64,000 bases of DNA, taken from Rhizobium sp. GTDB taxonomy: Bacteria; Pseudomonadota; Alphaproteobacteria; Rhizobiales; Rhizobiaceae. Under the pieces are notes generated by a model, which was not told the DNA's origin, made no database searches, and worked only from the letters and a program-made list of their open reading frames with translations. The translations under genes were made by a program, and so were the position numbers. Positions within the stretch are counted from its first letter, which is position 1. Every line of letters begins with the position of its first letter. The stretch is from positions 1 to 64,000 of the forward strand of contig JAQGJP010000032.1 in assembly GCA_028290545.1 (NCBI GenBank), read 5' to 3'. Of the stretch, positions 43,474-52,179 are shown piece after piece.

Positions 43474-44596
43474 GCCGCGCCGCATCGGGCTGATCGTCAA
43501 TCCGATCGCCGGCATCGGCGGGCCGCTGGCCGCGCGGGGAAGCGACCGGTTCGCCGATCTGGCAGACGCACAGAGACAGGGCGGCATTCCAGTTGCCGAA
43601 GAACGGGCGAAGAGAGCGCTGCGGCGATTGAAGCAGCAGGCCGGCGATGTCGAAATCCTTGCCGCTTCCGGACCCATGGGCGCCTCAGCGGCACTGGCGG
43701 CCGGATTTGATGCCGCTCTGCTTGACGGCCCCTATGCTCGAATTTCGAACGCCAACGACACCAAAACGGCTGCTGAAGCGATGCTGCAAAAAGGCGTCGA
43801 ATTGATTCTGCTCGCCGGTGGCGACGGCACGGCACGCGACATTTTCAGCGTGGTCGGCGATCGGGTGCCGCTCGTCGGCGTCCCCACCGGCGTGAAGATG
43901 CATTCCGCCGTCTTCGCGCTCAGCCCGGAGGCTGCTGGCGAAACAGTGGCGCTTGCAGCGGGCCGAAACCACGCTACGCGGCTGGCGGAAATCATGGATG
44001 CCGACGAGGCTGAACTCGCGGCTGGCCGACCATCCGCTCGGCTGTTCGGCTATGCCAAGACGCCGGCCTTGCCCCGTCTGTTGCAGGTCGCCAAGGCGGC
44101 ACGGCCGGATGGCGGCGAGGCGGCGATCGAGGCACTTGGACGAAAGCTGGCGCAAGAGGCCAAAACCGACCAGTTGATCATCCTCGGCGCCGGCACGACG
44201 ATGGCCCTGATCAAGCGTGCCTTCGGATTTGCTGGAACCCTGCTGGGCGTCGATGCGGTTCTTAAAGGCGAGGTCATTGCCCTGGATGCCGATGCCGCAA
44301 CGCTGGAAAAACTTTGCCAAAACCATTCCGAGGTTTCGCTCATCGTAGGCATCGTCGGCGGCCAGGGCTTCGTGTTCGGTCGTGGTAATCAGCAGATTTC
44401 GCAGGAAGTTCTGCGAGCCGTTAAAACGAATGATCTCAGGATCGTCGCGACGCGCGAAAAGCTGCTCGCGCTGCCGGGCACGGAACTCAGGGTCGATACC
44501 GGCGATATCGCGCTCGATCGGACACTCGAGGGCTACAGGCGCATCGACACCGGCCCCAGTGATACGATGATGATGCGGTTGCGTGGCGGATTTTAG
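43466..44596 (+). CDS. ATP-NAD kinase-family protein, AcoX-like
   Basis: A 376-residue protein with the NAD-kinase-type nucleotide motif LLAGGDGTARDI (GGDGT at residues 118-122), an N-terminal GLIVNPIAGIGG typical of this branch, and a C-terminal beta domain (LIVGIVGGQGFVFGRGNQQIS). AcoX-like proteins occur in acetoin and related operons but their substrate is not established. It overlaps the dehydrogenase gene by 8 nt and precedes the GcvPA gene; no acetoin dehydrogenase genes are present. Confidence 0.85.
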   Translation: MAEPRRIGLIVNPIAGIGGPLAARGSDRFADLADAQRQGGIPVAEERAKRALRRLKQQAGDVEILAASGPMGASAALAAGFDAALLDGPYARISNANDTKTAAEAMLQKGVELILLAGGDGTARDIFSVVGDRVPLVGVPTGVKMHSAVFALSPEAAGETVALAAGRNHATRLAEIMDADEAELAAGRPSARLFGYAKTPALPRLLQVAKAARPDGGEAAIEALGRKLAQEAKTDQLIILGAGTTMALIKRAFGFAGTLLGVDAVLKGEVIALDADAATLEKLCQNHSEVSLIVGIVGGQGFVFGRGNQQISQEVLRAVKTNDLRIVATREKLLALPGTELRVDTGDIALDRTLEGYRRIDTGPSDTMMMRLRGGF

Positions 44597-44631
44597 CGCA
44601 TGGATTTCAGACTTTCCGCGCTTGTCTATTG

Positions 44632-44645
44632 CGAACATTTGTGCG
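44632..44645 (+). promoter_or_regulatory. Operator I upstream of gcvPA-like gene
   Basis: CGAACATTTGTGCG, identical to operator H, is 38-51 nt upstream of the ATG at 44683; a weak half-site CGTAG starts 19 bp downstream. It implies a separate promoter for the GcvP pair inside the operon. Confidence 0.65.
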
Positions 44646-44682
44646 AATTTCGTAGATAACTTTGGATAGTCGAAAGATTTTC

Positions 44683-46092
44683 ATGACCAGCAGCACCACA
44701 GCGCATCCGTGGATGGCCAACAGCGTCGAAGCCATCAAGGCTGAGATGCTGGCCACGATCGGCGCCTCCTCCATCACTGAGCTCTTCCAGCAGATCCCTC
44801 TGGAGCACCGGACGAGAAAGCCGCTGGATCTGCCGCCGGCCATCCGTTCCGAGGCCGCGCTGAAGCGGCACCTGCGCGACATCGCCGCCAAAAATCATGA
44901 TTGCGAGACGAACCTCAACTTTCTCGGCGGCGGCATCTGGCAGCATCATGTCCCGGCCGTCTGCGACGAGCTGGTGCGACGGCAGGAATGGCTGACCTCG
45001 GTGTTCGGCTCGCCGGAATCCGACCATGGACGCAACCAGGCCTGGTTCGAATTCTGCAGCCAGCTCGGCGAACTGCTGGAAATGGATCTGGTGGGCATGC
45101 CGGTCTATAGCTGGGGCTGCGCCGCAGGCCACGCGATCCGCATGGCTGCCCGCCTGACCGGCCGCTCGAAAGTGATCATTGCCGGTCCGGTGTCCCCCGA
45201 ACGGCTCTCGGTGATCCGCACCTATTGCGCCTCGGCGATCGAAGGCCGGGCAATCGAGGTGGTGCCTTGCGGCACCGACAAGGCGACCGGCCTGACGGAT
45301 CTGCGCAGCCTGCCGACATTGATCGATAACAGGACCGCCGCCGTCTATTTCGAGAATCCCAGCTATCATGGCCTGTTCGAGACCCAGGCTGCGGAAATCG
45401 CCATGATTGCCCGCAAGGCAGGCGCGGAAACCATTGTCGGCGTCGATCCCCTGACGCTCGGCGTCATCGCGCCGCCTTCGGCCTATGGTGTCGATATCGC
45501 TGTCGGTTCGATCCAGCCGCTCGGCGTGCATATGCATGGCGGCGGCGGAGTCGGCGGTTTCATCGCCTCGCGCGATGAAGAACGCTATGCGCGGGAATAT
45601 CCGACTTTTCTCGTCAGCATCGCGCCGACCTCGGTCGAGGGCGAGCATGGTTTCGGGCTCAGCCTGTTCCACCAGACGTCCTATGGCAGCCGCGACGAAG
45701 GCAAGGACTGGACCGGCAATTCCACCTATCTCTGGACCATCGCCGGTGCCGCCTATATGGCGCTGCTCGGACCGCAAGGCTTTGCCGAACTCGGCCGCAC
45801 GATCCTCGCCAATGCCCATGGTGCAGCGAAGAAGATCGGTGCCATCGATGGCGTGAAGATCACCCGCCCCAACGGTTTCTTCAAGGAATTCCTGGTCGAT
45901 TTCAGCGCCACCGGCAGGACGGTGGCCGACATCAACACGGCACTGCTCGATCACGGCATTTTCGGCGGCATCGACCTGTCGAAGGAAGACACGTCACTGG
46001 GCCAGACCGCGCTCTGTTGCGTCACCGAAATCCATACCGACGCCGATATCGACCATTTCGTTTCCGCGCTTGCCAAGGTGCTTTCCGCATGA
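44683..46092 (+). CDS. gcvPA: Glycine dehydrogenase (decarboxylating) subunit 1 homologue, GcvPA-like
   Basis: A 469-residue protein of the GcvPA family: LNFLGGGIWQHHVPAVCDEL matches the N-terminal domain of P proteins, AAGHAIRMAARLTGRSK and GVHMHGGGGVGGFIASR the cofactor-fold core. GcvPA is the non-PLP-lysine subunit of the two-subunit P protein. ATG 44683 is preferred to a TTG 21 nt earlier. Its stop overlaps the GcvPB start (ATGA). GcvT, GcvH and Lpd are not nearby, so glycine cleavage is not the obvious function. Confidence 0.82.
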   Translation: MTSSTTAHPWMANSVEAIKAEMLATIGASSITELFQQIPLEHRTRKPLDLPPAIRSEAALKRHLRDIAAKNHDCETNLNFLGGGIWQHHVPAVCDELVRRQEWLTSVFGSPESDHGRNQAWFEFCSQLGELLEMDLVGMPVYSWGCAAGHAIRMAARLTGRSKVIIAGPVSPERLSVIRTYCASAIEGRAIEVVPCGTDKATGLTDLRSLPTLIDNRTAAVYFENPSYHGLFETQAAEIAMIARKAGAETIVGVDPLTLGVIAPPSAYGVDIAVGSIQPLGVHMHGGGGVGGFIASRDEERYAREYPTFLVSIAPTSVEGEHGFGLSLFHQTSYGSRDEGKDWTGNSTYLWTIAGAAYMALLGPQGFAELGRTILANAHGAAKKIGAIDGVKITRPNGFFKEFLVDFSATGRTVADINTALLDHGIFGGIDLSKEDTSLGQTALCCVTEIHTDADIDHFVSALAKVLSA

Positions 46093-47612
46093 CCGACAGA
46101 TTGCCCCGCTACCACGCCGCCCGCTGGGACGAACCGATCATCACCGAACTCGGGCAGCCCGGCCGTCGCGGAATGTTTTTCGATGGCGGCAACGATGCCG
46201 ATGCATTTATTCCGAAGGCACTTGCCCGCAAGAGCTACCCTGCACTGCCGGAGCTCTCCGAGCCCGAGGTCTTCCGGCACTATCTGCATCTGGCGCAGAT
46301 GACGCTGGGCATGCAGGGCGTCAGCCTGTTCGGCACCTGCACGATGAAATACAACGCTCCGGTCAGCGAGGCGATCAGTTGGCGACCGGAAATGGCCGAG
46401 ACGCATCCGCTGCAGGACGAGGCGAGGCTGCAGGGCACGCTCGAATTCATCCATCGCTTCGACCTGATGCTGCGCGAACTCTCCGGCATGGATCAGTTCA
46501 TTTTCCAGCCCGGCGGCGGTGCCGATGCGGCCTATACCAATTGCGCCGTCACCCGCGCCTGGCTTGCTTCTCGCGGCGAACTGGGCAAGCGCGACGAGAT
46601 CATCACCTCGATCCAGGCCCATCCCTGCAATCCGGCAACCGCCGCCACAGCCGGATTCAAGGTGATCACCCTGACGCTCGAGGAAAACGGCTATCCGTCG
46701 CTTGAACAGCTGAAAGCCGCCGTTTCGGATCGGACTGCGGCGCTGATGATCGGCAATCCGGACGACATGGGAATCTACAACCCTGATATCAAGGAATGGG
46801 TGCGGATCGTCCACGAGGCCGGTGGGCTGTGCTTCTACGACCACGCCAATTTCAACGGCGTGATGGGCAAGCTGCGCGCCCGCGAACTCGGCTTCGACGC
46901 CTGCATGTATATGCTGCACAAGACGTTCGGAGCGCCAAAGGGCGGCAATGGTCCGTCAGTCGGTGCTTACGGTTGCTCGGCAGAACTGGCTCCGTTCCTG
47001 CCGGCACCGGTGGTGACGCACGAGAATGGTGGCTACCATCTCGACGACGACAGGCCTGAGAGCTGCGGCAAGATCCGCGAATATTTCGGCAATGTGCAAC
47101 AGGTGATGAAGGCCTATGCCTGGACGGCGGCGATGGGTTCGGACGGCATTCACGAAGCCTCCGACCTTTCGGTGCTCGCCAACAATTACATGGATGCGCG
47201 GCTCGGCAAGATTCGTGGCATCGCCCGTTCGCATGCTGATATCAGTGCGCATCGCATGGAAATGACCCGCTGGTCGATGGAGCCGCTCAGGCGGGAAACC
47301 GGCGTTTCGGTGTTCGACGTCCAGCGGCGGATGACCGATTTCGGTATCGATGCCTTCTGGCTCAGCCACGAGCCCTGGTTGGTGCCCGAACCCTTCACGC
47401 CTGAAGCCGGCGAGATGTGGTCGAAGGAGGAGATCGACCGCTGGATCGATGTGCTTGCCGCCGTCATCGACGAGGCCTATAGCGATCCGGAGACGGTCAA
47501 ATCCTCGCCGCACAACCAGGCGATCCACAAGCTCGATGGCTCGAAGCTCAATGATCCCGTGCATTTTGCCACGACGATGCGCGCCTGGCGCCGGAAGGCC
47601 GGCCCCTCATAA
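46089..47612 (+). CDS. gcvPB: Glycine dehydrogenase (decarboxylating) subunit 2 homologue, GcvPB-like
   Basis: A 507-residue PLP enzyme of the P-protein family. Lys278 in YMLHKTFGAPKGG is the PLP lysine; GTCTMKYNAPVSE, QPGGGADAAYTN and DHANFNGVMG are family segments. Forms a heterotetramer with GcvPA in known systems and decarboxylates glycine onto the lipoyl arm of GcvH. The lack of GcvT/GcvH genes and the catabolic regulon context suggest a different amino acid or use of a housekeeping GcvH. Confidence 0.85.
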   Translation: MTDRLPRYHAARWDEPIITELGQPGRRGMFFDGGNDADAFIPKALARKSYPALPELSEPEVFRHYLHLAQMTLGMQGVSLFGTCTMKYNAPVSEAISWRPEMAETHPLQDEARLQGTLEFIHRFDLMLRELSGMDQFIFQPGGGADAAYTNCAVTRAWLASRGELGKRDEIITSIQAHPCNPATAATAGFKVITLTLEENGYPSLEQLKAAVSDRTAALMIGNPDDMGIYNPDIKEWVRIVHEAGGLCFYDHANFNGVMGKLRARELGFDACMYMLHKTFGAPKGGNGPSVGAYGCSAELAPFLPAPVVTHENGGYHLDDDRPESCGKIREYFGNVQQVMKAYAWTAAMGSDGIHEASDLSVLANNYMDARLGKIRGIARSHADISAHRMEMTRWSMEPLRRETGVSVFDVQRRMTDFGIDAFWLSHEPWLVPEPFTPEAGEMWSKEEIDRWIDVLAAVIDEAYSDPETVKSSPHNQAIHKLDGSKLNDPVHFATTMRAWRRKAGPS

Positions 47613-47628
47613 CGGGGGGCCGGCTTTT
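47597..47628 (+). terminator. Rho-independent terminator of the GcvP operon
   Basis: GCCGGCCCC and GGGGCCGGC form a 9-bp GC stem around the gcvPB-like stop codon, followed by TTTT. It lies between convergent genes. Confidence 0.7.
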
Positions 47629-47632
47629 ACAC

Positions 47633-48076
47633 TCAAAGCGTCAGGTCGTAGGTCGTCCAGTTGGTCTTGGTCGCCAGCCGATCATAGACCGAGCGGGCGC
47701 GATAATTGTCCTCGCGGGTGATCCAGCGAATCAGCGACCATTGGCGCTGCTTGCCGAGATCCTTGGCGGCGTTGAAGAGATCATCGACCACGCCGGAGCC
47801 GCGCAGCGCCGGATCGACGAAAAGATCGTCGAGATAGCCGCCGAGCACCGACATCAGCGGCCGGACGAACTCCCTGACATGGGCGATGCCGACCGGCTTG
47901 CCGTCGGCATCCAGCGCCATCAGGCAGGTGATCCTGCCCTCGCCGATCCAGCCCCAGACCCGGTCGCGCATTTCCGCCGTCTGCTCGACCTTGTAGTAGA
48001 CCGCGTAGCCGGCATAGAGCCGGTCCCAGTCGGCGCGATAGTCCCTGACGTCGCTGATGACCCGATGATTTTCCAA
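47633..48076 (-). CDS. GNAT-family N-acetyltransferase
   Basis: A 147-residue GNAT protein. GIAHVREFVRPLMSVLGGYLDDLFVDPALRGSGVVDDLF contains the central strands and the acetyl-CoA loop (RGSGV, a variant of RxxGxG/A), followed by WITREDNYRARSVYDRLATK, the C-terminal helix. The start is TTG at 48076 with AGGGGGCGG upstream. It follows hyuA by 12 nt and is probably co-transcribed; the acyl acceptor is unknown. Confidence 0.85.
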   Translation of the reverse strand: MENHRVISDVRDYRADWDRLYAGYAVYYKVEQTAEMRDRVWGWIGEGRITCLMALDADGKPVGIAHVREFVRPLMSVLGGYLDDLFVDPALRGSGVVDDLFNAAKDLGKQRQWSLIRWITREDNYRARSVYDRLATKTNWTTYDLTL

Positions 48077-48088
48077 AGCCGCCCCCTG

Positions 48089-50173
48089 TTATGCCTTGCT
48101 CTTGTACTCGATAACATATGAGCCGCTTTCATCAAGCGTTGCGGTCCAGTGCGGCTCGATGACGATGGTCGTCGTCACCTCTTCGATCACCGCCGGACCC
48201 TTGATCGTATCGCCAGCACCGAGCTTGGCGCCGTCATAGACCGGCACGCGCTGGCGCTTGCCATCCGGGGTGAAGATCGCTTTCCGCGTGCCCCGGAGCG
48301 CGTTGTCGGCGCCTTTGCCCTTGGCAATCGGCGCGCCTTCCGGCTTTTCGATCACGCCATAAAGCGTGCTTTCCAGATTGACGACTTCGATCACGCTGTT
48401 CGGTTCGCTATAGGTATAGAGTTCCTCATGGCGGGTATTGAAGGCCTGCATCAGCCGGCTCGCCGACTTGGCGTTGATTTCGAAATTGTCGATCTCGACC
48501 GTACACTCATGCACCTGGCCGACATAACGCATTTCCAGGCTGCGCTTGATCTTGATCGAGCCCTTGCCGAAGCCATCCGCCTTCAGATGCGGCATGCCAT
48601 CCGTTTCAAGCTGCTTGAACAGTGTGTTGATCCGTTCGTATGCTTCGTCGTTGTCGAGCCGCACCGGGCACGTGGCCATATAGTTGTACTTCACGTCCGA
48701 GATGATCTGGCCGAAGGCGCAAAGACCGGATGCGAGTTTCGGCACGATGATCGTGGTGATGCCCATGCTGGAGGCAAGCGCCGTGATATGCGCGCCAGTC
48801 GCGCCACCGGCACAGACCAGCACGAAATCGCGCGGATCATAGCCTCGCTCGACCGAGACGCGGCGGATGCCGTTGACCATGTTGGCGTTGACAATGGTGA
48901 ACATGCCATAGGCGGCCTGTTCGAGCGAGATGCCGAGCGGTGCGGCGATCTTCTCGCGGATCGCGGTTTCGGCTTTCTGCAGATCGAGAGGCAGGCGCCC
49001 GCCGACCAGACCATCGGGATTGAGATAGCCGAGCACGATGTTGGCATCTGTCGTCGTCGGCTCCGTTCCGCCCTGATCGTAACAGGCAGGACCTGGATCG
49101 GAACCAGCGCTTTGCGGGCCGACCTGCAGCAGGCCGATCTCATCGATCCAACCGATCGAGCCGCCGCCGGCCCCCAGCGTTTCCACCTGGATCATCGGCA
49201 CGCCGATGCGGTAGCGCAGGAAATCGATGTTCTTGTTGAGGTTGGTCGTGCCGTCGCGCGTCAACGTGATGTCGAAGGACGTGCCGCCCATGTCGACGGT
49301 GATGACGTTCTTCTTGCCGAACGGCCGGGTGACATGCAAGCCCGCCGTCGGCGCCGAGGCAGGTCCCGAATTGATGGCGTAGACAGAACGGTCGCTCATC
49401 ACCTGGCCCACCGCCAACCCGCCATTCGACTGGAAGTAGCGTACCGGATGGCGCGCGCCAAGCGAGCGGAAATAGCCATCCACCGCCGTTACATAGCGCT
49501 TCAGGATCGGCGCCAGATAGGCGTTGGTGATCGCTGTCGAGGTACGGGTGTATTCTCGGATCTGCGGATAGAGCTCGGAGCCGACGGTGAGAACGGCATC
49601 CGGCATCATTTCCCGGACGATCGCGGCGGCACGGCGCTCGTGATCCATATTGATCACCGACCAGACGAAGGAAATCGCCACCGATTCCACGCCTTCGCGC
49701 AGGAAGAACGCGCAGGCCGCGCGGATATCGTCTTCCACCATCGGCGTGCGGATCGTGCCATCCGACAGCACCCGTTCGCGGACGCCCTTGCGAAGATAGC
49801 GCGGCACCAGCATCACGGCTTTGGGATATTCCGGGTCGTAGCGGTAGCCGTCTTCCTTGTGGCCGTTGCGGATCTCGATGGAATCCTCATGGCCGGCGGT
49901 GCAGATCAGCCCGGTCTTGGCGCCCTTGTGCTGGATCAGCGCATTGAGGCCGACGGTCGTGCCATTGATGCAGAGGTCGCAATTGGTGACGATGTCCTCG
50001 ATCGTCGTGCCGAGCTCCTCGGAGATCAACGCCAGGCCGTTACGGATTGCCAGCGTCGGATCGGATGGTGTCGACAGCGCCTTGAAGAGCCTTGTGTTAC
50101 CGGATTTTTCAGCGAGGACGAAATCGGTGAACGTGCCGCCGGCATCGATGCCGAGACGATATTTGGTGCGCAT
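48089..50173 (-). CDS. hyuA: Hydantoinase/oxoprolinase subunit A
   Basis: A 694-residue ATP-dependent hydrolase subunit. The actin-like ATPase starts LGIDAGGTFTDFVLAE; NGTTVGLNALIQ, VDMGGTSFDITL, GAGGGSIGWID and GCGGATGAHI-like CAGGATGAHITAL are the family signatures. Works with the HyuB subunit encoded just upstream (28-nt gap). Known members open hydantoins, 5-oxoproline, caprolactam or carboxylate acetophenone or acetone; which applies here is not readable, but the amidase and allantoinase-like neighbours favour cyclic amides. Confidence 0.93.
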   Translation of the reverse strand: MRTKYRLGIDAGGTFTDFVLAEKSGNTRLFKALSTPSDPTLAIRNGLALISEELGTTIEDIVTNCDLCINGTTVGLNALIQHKGAKTGLICTAGHEDSIEIRNGHKEDGYRYDPEYPKAVMLVPRYLRKGVRERVLSDGTIRTPMVEDDIRAACAFFLREGVESVAISFVWSVINMDHERRAAAIVREMMPDAVLTVGSELYPQIREYTRTSTAITNAYLAPILKRYVTAVDGYFRSLGARHPVRYFQSNGGLAVGQVMSDRSVYAINSGPASAPTAGLHVTRPFGKKNVITVDMGGTSFDITLTRDGTTNLNKNIDFLRYRIGVPMIQVETLGAGGGSIGWIDEIGLLQVGPQSAGSDPGPACYDQGGTEPTTTDANIVLGYLNPDGLVGGRLPLDLQKAETAIREKIAAPLGISLEQAAYGMFTIVNANMVNGIRRVSVERGYDPRDFVLVCAGGATGAHITALASSMGITTIIVPKLASGLCAFGQIISDVKYNYMATCPVRLDNDEAYERINTLFKQLETDGMPHLKADGFGKGSIKIKRSLEMRYVGQVHECTVEIDNFEINAKSASRLMQAFNTRHEELYTYSEPNSVIEVVNLESTLYGVIEKPEGAPIAKGKGADNALRGTRKAIFTPDGKRQRVPVYDGAKLGAGDTIKGPAVIEEVTTTIVIEPHWTATLDESGSYVIEYKSKA

Positions 50174-50201
50174 GATGGTCTCTTTCCAGATTGGGCAGGG
50201 T

Positions 50202-51989
50202 TCAGGCGGCGGAGCGCAATTGATGGGTGGCTTCGAGGTCGACCTTCAGCGAAGCCGGGTCGGCGATGACCACGCCATAATCCAGTTTCGCGCCTTCGAT
50301 CGACACGAGACCGTTGAGAATGTCATCGACCACTTTCTCGATCGGCCTTTTCATCGGGTCGCCGAAGCCGCCGCCGCCGGGATTCATGTTGGTCACGGTT
50401 TCTCCGGGCTTGATCACATCCATGATGTTGTCACGGATGGTGCGGGTCTTGCCGTCCTTCTTCCACTCAAGACGGCCGACCTTGGGGTCGATCAGTTGCG
50501 ATGAGGCCCCCGCCGCACCGAGCGCCGGAATGCGCCGGCCTTCGCCGAACATGATGAAGGTCATGTCGTCGCTGAGCGGCTCGACTTCCCATGCGGTACC
50601 CGAACCGCCGCGATACATGCCGGCGCCGCCGGAATCGGTCATCAGCGAATAGCGGTGGATGATGATCGGGTAGGAATATTCGAGCAGTTCGATATCGCCC
50701 GATGTCAGCGCGCCGAAGCAGCATTCCGGCCCGCAGGCATGCCAGCCGTCCTGATGCGGCGTGGCCCCCGCCCCTGAAATGATGGTGGCAAGCACCATCG
50801 TCACATATTCCTCATTGTGGCGCTTGTCCCAGCCGGCGATGTTGAGGCCGTTGGCATGGCCCCAGGAGGCCGAGACCTTCGACGGCACGGCCTTTTCGAA
50901 AGCCAGGCGCACGGCGTCGGTCAGTGTTTCCATCGGTGTCGTCGTGCAGTTCATGTGCGGGGCGGGTTCGACCGCGTTGCAGAGCGTGCCCTTCGGGCCC
51001 ATGTTGACCGTCACGCAGCGATAAAGGCCTTCGTTGTAAGGCGGCGGCAATTGCGCGAACATCATCAGCCCGAGATAGACGCCGGAATAGGAATTGCCCT
51101 CATAGGAATTGATGAAATAGGGGATCTGCGGTGGGCTGGAAATCTCGATATGGCAATTGTCGTCCGTGATGGTGACCTTGGCCTTGATCTCGAAATCGCC
51201 AAAGCCGTGGCCGGCGTCCTCGAGGATCGCAACGCTTTCATAGGTGCCGTCCGGAACAGTAGCGATCAGGTTGCGCATCTGCCGTTCGGCCATGTCGAGC
51301 AGTTCGTCGATGCAGGCATCGACCGTCTCCTTGCCATATTTGTCGAGCATGGCGATCAGGCTGCGCTCGCCCACCTGGCAGGCGCCGATCAGGGCGTTGA
51401 AATCACCTTCCTGGTCGCGGCGGGCGCGCATGTTCGTCAGGATCATGTTGAGTACGTCGTGGCGCGGCTTGCCGCGATCCCAGATCTTCACCGGCGGAAT
51501 GCGCAGGCATTCGGCATAGATTTCCTTGGCGCTGGGATTGTACCCCGCCGGCACCGGCCCGCCGATATCGGTCAGATGCCCCTTGCAGACCGTCCAGTAG
51601 ACCAGTTCGCCCTTGTAGAACACCGGCTTGTACATGCACATGTCGATCGCATGGCTGCCACCCCAGGCGGGATCGTTGTGCAGAAAGAGATCGCCCTCGT
51701 GGATATCGTCGCCGAAATAGCCCGCGACAATTTTCATCGCCGGGATTAGCGAGCCCAGATGGATCGGGATATCCTGCCCCTGCAGGATCATTTCCGGCCG
51801 CGCATTGAACAGCGCCGTCGAATAGTCATGCGCGAGATTGAAGACGCTCGATCGCGCCGTCTTTTCCAGCGACAGGGTCATCTCGCGCTGGGTGGTTTCG
51901 AGAATGCCGCGCACGACCGAAAGCGTGATCCGGTCGACGGGCTTTCCGGCTTTCGCCTTGGCCGGAGATTTAGCTGCTTTTTTTGCCAT
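50202..51989 (-). CDS. hyuB: Hydantoinase/oxoprolinase subunit B
   Basis: A 595-residue HyuB protein. The lysine/alanine-rich N terminus (KKAAKSPAKAKAGK) is unusual and low-complexity. The conserved part starts DRITLSVVRGILETTQREM; HLGSLIPAMK, HNDPAWGGSHAIDMCMYKPVF, and NMNPGGGGFGDPMKRP near the C terminus are typical. Leads the hyuBA-GNAT operon and is divergent from the AraC-type regulator. Confidence 0.92.
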   Translation of the reverse strand: MAKKAAKSPAKAKAGKPVDRITLSVVRGILETTQREMTLSLEKTARSSVFNLAHDYSTALFNARPEMILQGQDIPIHLGSLIPAMKIVAGYFGDDIHEGDLFLHNDPAWGGSHAIDMCMYKPVFYKGELVYWTVCKGHLTDIGGPVPAGYNPSAKEIYAECLRIPPVKIWDRGKPRHDVLNMILTNMRARRDQEGDFNALIGACQVGERSLIAMLDKYGKETVDACIDELLDMAERQMRNLIATVPDGTYESVAILEDAGHGFGDFEIKAKVTITDDNCHIEISSPPQIPYFINSYEGNSYSGVYLGLMMFAQLPPPYNEGLYRCVTVNMGPKGTLCNAVEPAPHMNCTTTPMETLTDAVRLAFEKAVPSKVSASWGHANGLNIAGWDKRHNEEYVTMVLATIISGAGATPHQDGWHACGPECCFGALTSGDIELLEYSYPIIIHRYSLMTDSGGAGMYRGGSGTAWEVEPLSDDMTFIMFGEGRRIPALGAAGASSQLIDPKVGRLEWKKDGKTRTIRDNIMDVIKPGETVTNMNPGGGGFGDPMKRPIEKVVDDILNGLVSIEGAKLDYGVVIADPASLKVDLEATHQLRSAA

Positions 51990-52179
51990 GTCGTCATTCC
52001 CCTGATCTTTTCGTGCAGATGGCGAAGATTAGTGACAGATGCGGGCTCTGGTCTTTTGCTCGGGTGCAGGAAATCTTGGCTTTCAGCGCATTGGGCGACG
52101 TTTCGACTTTGCGATAGTGCAGAGATCGGCATAGACTTCCCGCAAAATGGGAACAAGAACACGACTGGGACGTGAGGCC
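51990..52179. promoter_or_regulatory. Divergent hyuB/AraC promoter region with three GTGCAG repeats
   Basis: GTGCAG occurs in the same orientation at 52013, 52064 and 52117, that is, 51 and 53 bp apart, close to five helical turns. AraC proteins often use direct repeats. The region is otherwise non-coding. Whether the regulator binds them is inference. Confidence 0.3.

Noticed and set aside
44683-47612. Complete glycine cleavage system
   Set aside because: GcvT, GcvH and Lpd genes are absent from the window.
48149-50269. 706-codon open frame on the plus strand opposite hyuA, and similar long frames at 28174-29847 (-), 1024-2349 (+), 22184-23602 (+) and 11749-13332 (+)
   Set aside because: They mirror well-supported genes on the other strand, have Arg/Asp/His-rich compositions without domain motifs, and arise from GC-rich codon bias.
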